Shown here in pieces: positions 27,801-41,400 of a stretch of 64,000 nucleotides of DNA. This DNA is from Protea cynaroides (lineage: Eukaryota > Streptophyta > Magnoliopsida > Proteales > Proteaceae): assembly GCA_028583415.1 (NCBI GenBank), contig CM053269.1:58579007-58643006 (forward strand), given 5' to 3'. The notes under the pieces were generated by a model, which did not search any database, was not told where the DNA came from, and was given only the letters and a program-made list of their open reading frames with translations. The position numbers and the translations under genes were made by a program. How positions within the stretch are numbered: position 1 is the first letter of the stretch; every line of letters begins with the position of its first letter.

Positions 27801-30800
27801 TACCCTATGTTGTTAATTTATTTAACTCTCATTAACACCAATAGACCACTCCTTTAAAGTTTGGTAAAATTTCCTTCTGATTTGATTAGTTTCTTGAGTT
27901 TTCTTTTATCATACTTTCAGATTCTAAACTGCCTTCTTTTTTTGCCATGTTCAATTGAGTCCTATTTCTTAACACCAACTAGCTATGGGAATCCCTTCCC
28001 TGAATCATTAATGCATTAGCCTAACTATGACAATGGTTCATGTATTGCTTACTACATTTACAACTGCTTTTATAATTGGTTAATTATATTAATCATATTT
28101 AATATTTATCATATATGTATCATGTTTTTTGGGTAAATAAAAAATTGTATTGACAAACCTAAAGAGAAACAAGAGCCGAATCCTATAAGGACAGCTGGAT
28201 AAGAAGCAAGAAGTATCTACAGTACACAGAGATCTCACGGGAAATCCTATCTACATTAAGATTGAATAGGTAAGTCCCAGATATTGGCAATAAAAAAATT
28301 CCTAATAGAATTTGGTGAAGGTCTAACAGTGGGAATAAGAATCCCCTTAACTTCATAAATAATGGAATCCCAAATCTAAGGCATAGTCCGGGATATGGTG
28401 GTCTAAGATCTGAGATTCCTCTCCATCCATGTATTATGATAAACAGTGGCACAAAATGCAATCATAAGGCGTCTTTCCGCTGAAGGCTTTGCAGACCCAT
28501 CTCCACTACCCTCAAAGCAAAGAATCCTACGCCTGGCAGGCCAGCAACAACACAAAATTCCTTCCCAGAGACGAGAAGAGAATGGGCTCTCGAAGAAGAA
28601 ATGAGTGATAGCTTCCAAGGCTGCCCAGCATAGGCAATAATCGGATTTCACACCAATGTTCCTCTCAGAGAGGAACGTGCTGGTAGACAAAGATCTTGTC
28701 ATAGCTCCCCAGGCTATGAAGCTATTGCGTGGAGATATAACCTGGGAACCAGACGACGGCAAACTAGGGTCTTTGAAGACCAGGATCTGAAGGTTTCCCA
28801 CTCAAAGGAAGCTGAAAACTTCCCCAACAAAGATGCAGTCCATTTCACAAAATCGCCACAACCCAGGGATATCTAGACATGGAGGGGAGGGCCAACTAAG
28901 GTTGAGTCGGTTTCCAGAGGAAAGCCGAACCAGGTTCCAAACAATATCCAGTAAGATTGAAGAAATTGGAGCAAATCTGTCTGGCTGGAATTGTACCTGA
29001 TCCTTTCCCCATAGGTTTGAATAAGGACACTCATCAATGACTCAATCTTGTATGGAGCAAGGCAGACCAAAAAACCCCATCCAGTAGAGGTAAGAACTTC
29101 GCATGACCGACTTGACCAACTCTAGACGTCTTGCATACGATAGAAAATTCACCTTCCACAACTGGAGCTTCTTGTGGAGACGATCAAGAATAGTAGTGCA
29201 GCGAGCATCCAACCTAGAAGAAATAAAGGAAGGCCCAGGTATTTGACAGGCAAGGAACCCAAAACCTAAAATGCTTCTTGGATGCTCGATAGTGGCTTCG
29301 TCAACCCCCGTAAGAAAGATGGCCGACTTTGAGTGGTTGATTCAAGGAGGTAACAGTGCAGGCCATGGCTCCAATAGACTTAGAATTAGCCTTGGAGAAA
29401 ATCATGACATAATCAGCATAGGCAAGGTGGGTTAGCTCCAAAGATTTGCATTTTGGGAAAAATCACTCCTTGATGGCAGCCTTCGCTTGGATGCTCCTAG
29501 AGAGAACCTCCATGGTAAGGGTGGACAGATAGGAAGACATAGGGCACCCTTGTCTAATCCCTCTATTGCTGTCAAAAAATCACACAGGGCTTCCATTGAC
29601 TAAATAAGGTAGAGATGCGAATCGTGAAGATACAACAATGCACCCGATTGATAAAGTGAGGGGAAATGCATCTTAGTCAAAGCCTCAACAAGAAATACCC
29701 ACTGAACAGAGTCATAGGCCTCGTGAATGTCATCTTCAAAATTACCGCTGGAAGATGGGACTTCCTATCAAACCCCCTGGCTAGATCCGAGAAGAAAAGG
29801 ATATTGTCTATAATATTCCTTCCTTCCATGAAAGCCGACTGGTTAGCACTGCCTCTTGAGCCTGTTCTGTTAGCAAGGACTTTGGCAATTGGCAACAAAC
29901 TTGTAGATAGACTTACATAAGGCTATGGGTCTAATACCCGCTCCATTTCCACCACCCTCCTGAGCCTGTTAACAAGGACTTTGGCAACAAACTTGTAGAT
30001 AGAGTTACATAAGGCTATGGGTCTAAAACGCTAAAGCGAGCAAGCATCTACAACCTTGGGAATCAAACAAAGAAAGATTTGGTTTACCTTAAAGAATAAA
30101 AAATAAAATAAGGTTTGGTTTACCTCTGAGATCTGAGAAAGAGTATGAAAAAATTGTGGACAATCTTGCTGAGATCAAGCTTCACAATGTCCCATGAAGC
30201 TAAAAAAAGTCCACACTGAATCCAATAAGGCAATAAGGCCTGGGGCCTCCTGAGGTTTGGAGGATTTGATAAACAGTAAAATTTCCTCTTCAGTAGGAAG
30301 GGCTTTCAGGAGAGCTTGCTGATCAGCAGAGAGGACTTGGTTTATAAGATCAACTGGAATACTTTCATCCAGGGGAAGGGAAGCAGACTGATAAATATCT
30401 TTGAAGAATTCTCCCCCTCCACCTTAATCTCATTCATATTGGAGAGAACAGTACCATCTCATGAGACCAGAGAAAATATAGCATTCCTGTTATAGTTAGC
30501 ATTTAGAGATCTGTGAAAATACCTAGAGTTCTAATCTCCCAGTTTAAGCCAAGAAATGTGGGTTTTTTTTCTTGAGAAAGCTCTCATCTTGGGAGATAGA
30601 GAAGCCAGTTGGATTGTAGCCCTCTTTTCATCTTCGCAAGCCCCTCGTCTCCCGGGTTATACTGGAAACGAGCCTGAATAGAGTTCAGCTCCTTCTGCAT
30701 ACCCAGAGTTCCAGACAGTACTAGAAACATTTCCAAAAGTGACTTTATTTTACCAATTTAGAGGTCAATTGACCTCCCTCAACTTTTGGGCCAAATGATG

Positions 30801-33800
30801 AGCATAGTTGTCAAGGCGTAGCCTAGGTGCCCAAGCAGCCTTGTAACGCCTTTGAAAATCGGATGCCTTGGAAAATCAGGCGCCTTGATCACCTAGATGG
30901 AAGCCTTGGTCGTCTAGGTGTCCCATCAGGCCTCCAATGCCTTGGTTTGCCTTGGCGCCTCGGCAACTATGATGATGAGGGGCAATGAAGTTTCATTAAT
31001 TGGCTTTCTCCAAGCTTTGCTCACAAGAGCAAGAAAGTCTTAATGAGAAGCCCACATGTAAAAGTAGCCAAAGGAAATAAAGGGGCAAATGGAGAGATGT
31101 ATAGGACAATAGTCAGAGGTTCCCGAGTTGTCAAAAAAGGCCTCTGAAGAGCTAAATGCAGAAAGCCACATGTATAATTCACCATAGGCTTTGTCGAGTG
31201 TCGAGTGTCGAGTTTACAAGAAACTCTTTGATCTCCCACTCATTCGTTATTCCAAGTGTGTTTCATACCCACCTAATATCTGCTGCACGTTTTAACTAGG
31301 GCATATCACATTGATGACATGATGAACCCAACAACTGCTGTTGTTTTGACAAGGGCGTTTCACATGGATCATGGATGACATGAACACAATTCCAAACGTC
31401 AACACCAAAAGTAAGAAAATTGTCAATAGGGGTCCAACAACATGAAGAGTCAAAAGAACAATTGGAAAAAACAAATATATGGTAAGAAGCAGAAAGCATG
31501 CCTTCTGAGCATGGATCTCAGGTGAGTCCCCATTATTCAGTGATTTTTTCTTTAGCAAGAGTGCTTCCAATCTAGAACAAAGTCGAACTTCAGCAAGAGC
31601 TTCTTTCAGAGCCTGCAAATTCAAGCACAACCCACGGTAAGCTTGGGGAATAGGAGAGACATTAGAAAACCTGGAAAACATACTTATGCAAAAGTTGAGA
31701 GCACATAGGACCTAAGAGAAAAGTCCTCCCTGTTAATTGTAAGCTAATTAATTGGCAAAGGATGGTTTATGAAGACCTTTATTCGCAGTAAGGAGTTCAA
31801 TGATGCTATTGATGTCATTACTCACAAGCAATATTGGCCCATGATTTTTACCTTTTTTCCAGTTACATAAAACCAAACTATCATGTTTGGTAGAATCCAT
31901 TCACTATTGAAACATGAAAGTTATGCCGCAGATAGCATAGATATTATTGAACAGAAAAGTGAAGTACATGATGAAGAAGCACTTAACAAATATAAGTGTG
32001 ATATCATAGAGGACATAGAATCTCCCGAACAAAAAACAAGCAATTTACATTTAACCCCACAATAAAACAATGTTGGAGCAACAGAAAGACCACAACCATA
32101 CACTTGTACAAACACTGTCTATGGAATCTTACAACAAACAAGACAAAATCAGCTTACCTCTAACGTTGCCATAGTTGTTCTCTCAGATGTCTCTGCATGA
32201 CCTTCAGTTGAGAACACCTGGGACTCCCTCATTCCGTCAAGCTTTTGCTGCAGACTTGAGGCTTCAGCATCTACACTGTGAACAGAGAGTGGATCACAAC
32301 AACAAAGAGAAGAACAAACACACCAATAAAAAGAAAGACAGAAATATGAAATAGAGAAACCATACTAATTTCTGCAATTTAATAATAAAAAAAAGGGCAT
32401 CTGACAGGAAATTTGTACACCCATTCATTGAAAAAAAAAAAAAAAAAAAGCGGAAGCGTTGCCTAATAGGAAATAAGATCTGAATCTACCAAAGACCAGA
32501 AGCTTGCCCTCATGAGGCCCTGAAAATTTTCTGGAGTCGAAGCTCAGGTCAAAGACCATAACAAACGCATCTTCACTGTGAGTACAGTTACCCGTAGGCT
32601 CTCCTTTACATTTATTAATATAACAGTTGAGGAGTCAATTGTGTATGCTAGATTACTTTTTCTCACCGTTTTCTCTTCTCACTTACAGATATTTTTCTTT
32701 CTCTATCCTTTATTATCGATATGTTCATGGTATGCTTAAGATGGTAGAAACTAGAAAGCATGTCTGAACCTGCATTTTAACTCCAGATCCATCTGCTTTT
32801 ACTTCTTCCCTTCAATCCTGTGTTCAACTTTCCTGAGGGATCAGTTCCACCCTGTTCCACAATCCACATTCACAAAAATCTATTTTCTTTTCCTTCAGAA
32901 TGTGCCACAAGTCAGTTGTCTGATACTATACTGAAATACAGATTGGGGTTGTAACTGTGTGATGTCTTTGATGCAGTACCCAGTTGGTGGGAAACAAAAG
33001 AAGATCTTGATGTGGATTTATTTAGTGATTTATTTTATTTGAAATGATCCTGTAATCCTATTATTTATGGGAAGCAGTTAGATCGTAGGAGATTTATTTA
33101 ATTCTATGTCTATTTAGTTGTTACCTAGCTATTAGAATCCTTTCAGATTTATTTTATTTTCAGTCGCCTATTAAATTAGGATTGCAATTTTCTGTTTCTT
33201 TTTATATGATTGGGGAGACTAGAGAATAGAAAGAATTGAATTTGGGTTTGTGTGGTCCTGGCGGCCTGTTGGCCAAGTGCTCTCAGTTTATCTCCCTCCA
33301 CATCTCTTCTTCCAGCGTCAGAATTATCTTCTCCTTGGTGCCTGACTCCTTGGATCCAGCTTCAAAACCTCTCCCTGCTGTGAGATGATAACCCGAGATC
33401 AAACCAGAACCTGTTCTTGCCGCCAGGTTGGTGGTTGGAGATTAGAAGGTGGTGGGTTAGCAACACAGTCTTAAATTTTTCAAGCCAGTCCTTGGCCTAT
33501 AGGCTGAGTTGTTGCAATCAAAAGAGGGACTAGTTTTCCGCCCTTTATTTTCTGGTCGTGAACACCTTCTAAAAAAGGTTAAAGAAAACTGAATTGTTTC
33601 TTTTTTATTCGACTTATCTTCCTTCTTCAATAAATATTCACTCCCTTTGGTTATTTCAGTTTTACCCTACCCTTATAATAGCTTCCAAGATTGACCTTCA
33701 CCAATAAATATAGTTCCTTTATATACCTTTTCTCCTTCACTTACCTATAATCCCCTTAAAATTTTTGGTTTATTACCGGATTTCCATTGCACCTATAAGT

Positions 33801-35373
33801 GGAGTTGTTATTGTCAGGGTGGGCCCAATAGTGGATCCAAAGGGTTTCCGATCCCCGTCCACACCACTCCTTGCTAATATTCTATGCAAAAAAGATACGG
33901 GTGATTGTGGGTGTAAGCATGTGTCCCTGTTCATATGAATCAGTTTCTGGCCATTCATATTTCCTAGAGCACTAGAAATTGTTGGGAATTAATAACAATT
34001 TGCCCAATAGTGGATCCAAAGGGTTTTCCGATCCCCGTCCACACCACTCCTTGCTAATATTCAATGCAAAAAAGATACGGCTGATTGTGGGTGTAAGCAT
34101 GTCTCTGTTCATAACTTCATATGAATCAGTTTCTGGCCATTCATATTTCCTAGAGCACTAGAAATTGTTGGGAATTAATAACAATTTGCCAGTGCATCTG
34201 TTAATGTGATGTTGCACCATGAGAGCATGTGAAGACACTAGAATGATGACTGTGTAATAAATAACAGCAAAATCAGTTCTGTTTGCCCACTAGTTGAGAT
34301 CTATTATTATTCTTGGGTCATTTGTATTAAAGTTCGATTCTTTTGCGTATAATTATTTGAAATGACCTCTACCTGCTGGATGTCCTCTTCCAAGTTGAAT
34401 TTTAACCTGCGCAAAGACTACGCTGATGGCTTATTAGACTGAGTCTATATCATGTAAATCAGAGTTGAATATGGTCAACACCATGGTTCTAGGTTTCGAT
34501 CGGAACTGACTGAAATCTGTGACTTGTCTTAGTTTCGGGCCTGACCGAAACAAAACCCACAGTCGAAATTCATGGTCAAAACCTCGAAACTCATGGTCAA
34601 AACCCAGGTTTCAACCCTGGGTTTCAACATAGGGAGGCCCAGGGTCGAAACCCATTGTTGAAACCTCGAAACGAGATCTGGCACGTCTCGGTTTCGGGCC
34701 TGACCGAAACCAACCTCGAAACCGAGATTTAGTTCGTTGGTCAAGACATGCACTCTACATCTGTTAAACGGGATGCTCTGTTTATGCTACAAGAAAATTG
34801 TAATTTTTTAAAATGCCAATCCCCCAGATACAACAACAAAATGGTATTATGAAATGTTGAAAGATACTTACCCTTTCATGACATAGTTGTGGAATAGCAT
34901 GGGCATCCTTGTGCACGAGGCTCCCACTACTACAGGGTCTGAGGAAGGCAGAATGTACGCAGTCTTACCCCCACAATGTGGAGAGGCTGTTTCCGTGTTC
35001 CGAACCCTTGACCACCAGGTTGCAATATGACAACCTTACCGTCACACCAAGCCTCGCCCTCATAGTTGTGGAATAGCCTGGAACCTAACATTTATGCCAA
35101 TGTTATGTTCCTAAATACTGCCAAAGTGTGGGAGGCAGTACATGAAATGCTTTCTCAAGACAAGAGCATATTATAAATATATCAGTCATATGAAGTTATT
35201 ATTTTGCTAATTAAGAATGACCAGACCCTTCAAAGGAAGCAGCAAGAAGAGTTTCAGGATGCCAAGTTCTTATCAAGTTTCAATTTTGAACATCAGCTGG
35301 TGAAGGGGCAGCTTGCAGCTTATTGCGAGCAACAGTTCCTAGTTTTTCTCCCCATTTCCTTTTCTATTCTAAA

Positions 35374-35438
<65 letters not shown>

Positions 35439-38400
35439 TATACACATTACCATCTATAAATGGAAGAAGTTCCAACATTTTATGCTTAAGAAACATAACA
35501 ATTTAATAGGCATCTGAATCACAAGTCAAATAAAACAAATAAATTAGGAAAGCTAAAATGTAGTATTAATTTAATCCTGAAAAAACTCAAAATAGTTAGA
35601 ACCAAATTTGACAACATTTTTTTTTTCAAATTTTACAACATTAAGAGTCAATAATTTATAATTCAAAAGAAGCACACAGTACAAAGAAATAAGCAATTTC
35701 AAAACTGCTATATTGGATTTGCCACACCAGGTGATATTCACAATACATAAACAAATAGAAGGCATAGAACTATCATTACATAGCTAAATGCATAAAACAA
35801 GGGAAAGAAAAGTGTACTTTCACTACCTTGCAAGATCAGCATTAATTTTCAACCCTGAAATTGCACCTTGCACAAATTGGAGCAATTCTTCATGTTTTAC
35901 CTGACAGAAGTGCATACCAATTAACAAAAATAAAATTTTCATTCCCGTAAACATTGCACAAGAATACTGAATTTGAGCCTTTTAAGTGCACAAACAAAGC
36001 ATTAGATACAAGCTTGGTTACAACTTACAACTAAAAGAATACGGTGACTCAACATATCAACAAAGTAAATAAAACAACTCAAAAAGTCATTCAAAAAAAA
36101 GGGCGACCATTTTGTGAGAAATCCAGGCAAACACAATTTGATACAGGCAAAACCTGCAAAGCCTTAAAAGTCATCATAATGTATTGGCCAAGAGATGTTT
36201 GATGAATAAGCCCAAGGACAAATTACTGAGGGTTTTCATAAGAGAAGGTAAATCAAATTCCTGCAATTTAAATAATAGCATATATGCATATTTTTTGCCC
36301 CCTTTTTTATTTGGAGTGAATAAATAATATATTAAAACCCGAAAGAAATACAAGCTCTGGGAATCAAAAAGGCCCAGGAACCACAATCAAAATACGTCAA
36401 GAAAGAAAAAGACCCACACTCCTATCCACATTAAATACAGATACGCAGATCCTGGGCGGAAATAATAAATCTATTCCTGGAGAATGCAGGTCAGGACCAC
36501 ATAATGAGCAGCAGCACTCCCCGAACATCGAACACTCATGAAAAGAAATGCATATACATAGGATAGTGATATACTGTTTTTTACATTTTTTTATTAAATG
36601 ACAGGAGTCAAGTAGGATAAGGGAAAAATCCCCACCCAAATAATAGATACCAGACTTATAAAAAATTACAGATTAGCCTAAAGACCTCATTTATTTGGGA
36701 GAAGGCTTAGTTGAGCTGAGTGAAGCCCTATAGACCAATTAAGCAAGCAACATGCTGGGAGTTTGGCCAAACTAAGGATCAAGGAAAATGAGCCAATCTG
36801 GAAAACATTAAGCATGCACAAATGGAGGCACTCTGAGGGCTATCAACAAGTACAAGGTGTTCAAGAATAATAATGCATGCTCTATGTGCAGTTTCTAAAG
36901 GCCACATTAAACAATAAGGCAGTATAAGTATAAGCATAAGTGCATAACCCATTTGCAAATAGAACAATAAACCATAACCAACCATAGGGTTCAACACACA
37001 GAAGGAAACCTCTACATTGTTTTTGCAGATACCCCGATGTCAAGTGCACTTTTTTAACTCCGTTATTATTTTTTTCAGGCAAATGCATCGGAAGAAACAA
37101 TCATCAAAATCATGCTAACAGTATCAATAGATGTTCATTAAATTTTAAAGGTAGTCTTGTCTTAATGTATTTACCAGTGCTTCATCTTGGTAAACTGAGA
37201 AAACTTTTGCTAAATCCTGTATGCTGCTCACTACTGCATTGTGTACTTCCTCTCCTCCAGCGAGGCACAGGCTGAAAGCAATCAGAATCAAAGGAATTAG
37301 ATAGAATTCCAATTGGCACCAAGAAGCACAACCTTTTTGCATTCAGGAGAGAATAGGAGTTATGAAAAGACAGAACAACTAAATCATAAACAAGAAAGTG
37401 GATGAATTCCACATCACATACTACCTCTTCTGCACCTCTATAATCTCAAAGATGGAGATCAAGAGCTACAGAAGCCACCAGTTAATCAGACAACTGTTCT
37501 TTACATACATGCAAGGGGGCAAAACAGAAAAGAAAGATCAATAGCAATCCTTCTTCTATGTCCATCCATTATGCAATAGACCCAACTGGCAATTTAAGGG
37601 CAGCATACACACAAATAAAAGAATAAGATGCTCACCTAAATATCTCCAGAAGTAGAGAAACCTCTTCCTCATTTGGTGCTTCAAGAATCTGAATCATAGA
37701 AAATATTCAACCTGCGGTTAACCTCCATGATCAGCAAGTTCAAAGCCCAAATTTTGTAACAGTTTCTCTTTCTCCAAATATTCCAAGGCAAAACACTTGC
37801 TTAATATCAATGCGAGTTTCACAAATCATGCAGAAGTAGACTGTACAGGTTGATATAGTTTGTAAAATGTAACTCGCGGTGACTTAGAATCTAAGCTATA
37901 TTAGCAACACCAATATCTCACCCTTAGACAAGCAAGAAGTCAAGAACTTTGCATATATAACTCTTAATTCATGCTAACACAAGTGATCCCAAGTTTAAAA
38001 AAAAAATGAATAAAATAAAATAAAATGCAAAGTATGCTGAAATAAATCATTGGCACATATCTAACTCACCATAGACAATGTTATGCCTTCAATAGCTTGA
38101 CTACGAAGGAAAACATCATGGAAATTCAGTGGCTCACCTCCCAAATCAGAATCATAATACATAACCTATTTACAACAAAGAAGAAAAATAAGGAACATGA
38201 ATATAAAAGTGCAAAACATTTTGAATAAATCTTTAAATTTCAAAGTCTGAAACAACATACCATATTAAATAAATGGAACAACTTTGACATTAGAAAAGTA
38301 AAAACGGCAAATGAAATTAAGAAACATACTGGAATGTAAAGTGGCTGGAGCCCATCTTTCTTAACACCATGGGCAGCCATAAGTTAAGTGGTGTAGAATT

Positions 38401-41400
38401 CAGGTCCAGTTAGGAAACATCAATCTGAACCTCCTGCAATTTTAAATGGTCCGGATAGTGCCAAACCTCAACATGGACAAACCAATCAGGTTGGTCCATT
38501 GAGTCAAGACTTAACAATCCTTCTTAATAGGAATCACCAAAATCAATTTCATATGATTTACAGCAGTTGCAATCAAGTTTCCCTTTACAAGACCACCCTA
38601 TAATTTGCTTCCATAGTAAAAATGTGAGGAGATCCTCATGCATTTCCACATCAAACACGATTTACTGCCTTTTTTTTTTTTTTTAACTGGACACAACATG
38701 AATATATTAAATAAAGAAACGGGCATACACTCAAAGGACCCAGGGAACAGGAATAAAAAGGAAACAAAGCCAAACCTCCACCACCCTAACACATAAACCC
38801 AACAAAATCCCTTAAAAACCCTCCAAACCTTGAACCTACTGTTCTATTAGATATCATTGTGAGATTCTTAAGTGGTTACCCTAAACCTATGTGAGGAGCA
38901 GGCCAAACCTTGAACCTTCAAATTGAATCAAGGTTGTCAAGGCATCGCCCAGGTGTCCGTCCAGGCACCTTGGTGGAAACTTGGAAATTAGGCCGCCTTG
39001 GGCGTCCGACAGCCCTCCAACGCCTTGGGTCGCCTTGTCGGCATGCCAACTTGAGCTGAATAAGTTTTACTTTAGTCACAAGTCAATCATTAAACCAGAC
39101 AAAAAATCAATCTGAAAAAGGGACCAGTTGCCAGGTTAATGGTTCAAAACAGCAGATAAACTTGAACCAGCACAGTTCATCGACATTTCCAGACAATATA
39201 CATGTTTACATACATTAGCCTTTCCCCTCCATATATAACCCTACCTCTTTGTCTCTCTAGTGACTTACTAGGAAACCAACACCAGCTTACAAACAACATT
39301 AAATGGAAAGAGCAAGCAGGTTAGCTCACCAAAGGTCTTCTTGCAGAATCTTTGGGTTCGTCCAAATCAACTTTTTTCTCATCATTATGAGAGCTTCCAG
39401 ATTGTCCATCACATTCTTTCAATGCAACTAACCATATTCTTAACAACTGAATTCTTTCTAGTCCCCTGCAAGAAACAGAAACTTCTTCCAATCTTTTTAT
39501 GGTATGACTAAGGCTCTTGAAATTCCTTGCACCCTGAAATATTTTAGGAATTACATAGGATATTGAAAAACTTGCCAAAACTAAATGCTGAAGACAAAAT
39601 GCTCTAGAGAGAAAACATCAAAAGGGGCAACACAACTTCAACAAAGAGATGATTATAAACTGTTAATTATGATCAGCAATATAAAATACCTATTTTTTAT
39701 CAACAAGGTGAAAATTTTATTGACGAAGAAAGGAAACCCAATAACAGCATAATGTAGGACAAGTTCTCAAATCAACAATTTAAGAACTAGCCCCACAAGA
39801 GGATTGATTCATTAATAAAACCAATAGGTACAGCAATGCACATCTCACAAATCAGCAAGCAAAACATTGATTAAACAATGCAGTTAGAACCTGGCCACAG
39901 GGAATTAGAATAGCCAGAAAGTTTGTCTTGCTTAGATCTGTCAAACCACTAGTTGGATGGGGCTGAAATAATGATTAATGTAGGGTTTGATGAGGGGAAG
40001 TGATGGCAAAGAGGGGTTCAGCACATTCAAATCAATGATCCCTCTTTGCTGCAGTATCTTATCACAGTCCAATGCAAATCAGCTTTCATAAACAAAAGAG
40101 AATTCTACTTATCTGAACATCCAACCGTTGAAATCTTTGAAAATTGATAGAGGATGCTCTTGAGGGCAGTTGAGAGCACCATCTGAATTATGGAGTCGAT
40201 CCGAGGAGAACTGAAGAAGATATAGACTCTGCAGGCCTGCTCGAATAACTACCGCCCAGCACTTCTGATTGTGTTGGAATAATTTCTTTAACTCAGCAAC
40301 AAGGATTGATTTTGGACGGGTAATTTTAATGTCGCCCAGCAACAAGAAAGGGAGAGAGAGTGATTAATGATGGAGGAAATAACAGATAAAAGGGATAGAT
40401 TTGGTTGAGTCTCACAACCGTGGGAAACTCAACCCAGAAAATTTTGAAATCTCTTCTTTTTTTTCTGAATCCTAAAGTCTGCTGCCAGCCTTCTCCTACT
40501 TCTTATTTATAACTTCTGAAAGGTTACCAAAAAAATAGGAACTTCAAACTGAAACAGAAACTTCCTTTATAGAGTAGGAAAGTTTCTAAACAATGAAGCT
40601 TCTACGTAACTAACTACTATATTTTAGGGAACTAGCTAATATCCTCAATCAAACGAGTCCTAATATCAAAAGGTTCCTAATTCTGTCGACTACTAATAAA
40701 TCTGTCGACTACTAGTGCTGGCAGTAGGATAACTTATGGGCTAGTTTAGCCAGCATTAGGCTGGCCCAATGGGTCAAGCCCATTTATCTTCTTATTGCGG
40801 CCCTTCTTTCTTGATAAAACCTGGCCTGCATCAACTCCCCCCCACTTAAAGACGAGTTCGGTAATGATGTAGAATTAATTCAGCGGGATCGGCAGACAGC
40901 GTCTATTGATCTTGAAATGTTGGTTGTGCTTGCAAAGTTGGAAGGAAATCCACCACCTTGAATCCACTCTCATCCAGATATTTGGAAGGCATCACAAAAT
41001 CAATATGCTCAACACTTTGAGGAGAGTCAACTGTGTAAGTGGTACTCATGGGGACTATCTTATTCAGTTCTTCATTGTCCGCAATTGTCTCCATAACACC
41101 GTGGTCTTCATCAGAACTATGGTTGTCACTGTTGATCCATGAGATGGCAGAAGGATACTCAAGGTCACATAAGTCTTCTGTAGAGTCATCCACAACCATA
41201 CCGCTGATTATATGGATTCCATATGAATCTTCACCATCATTTGGAACATTTGTATTAATAACAGGGGTGTCATCACTTTGTGGTTCACACACCTATACAT
41301 CAACATTATTCTCAATGAAGGCAACTAAAGAATTTCCTTTTATATTTTGTGGGTAATATTAGCAAAACCCATATGCATTGCAGTGATAGCATTGCACATC

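Noticed and set aside
40109..40345. 78-codon minus-strand frame
   Set aside because: It lies wholly within the LTR of the gypsy remnant and has no known domain.
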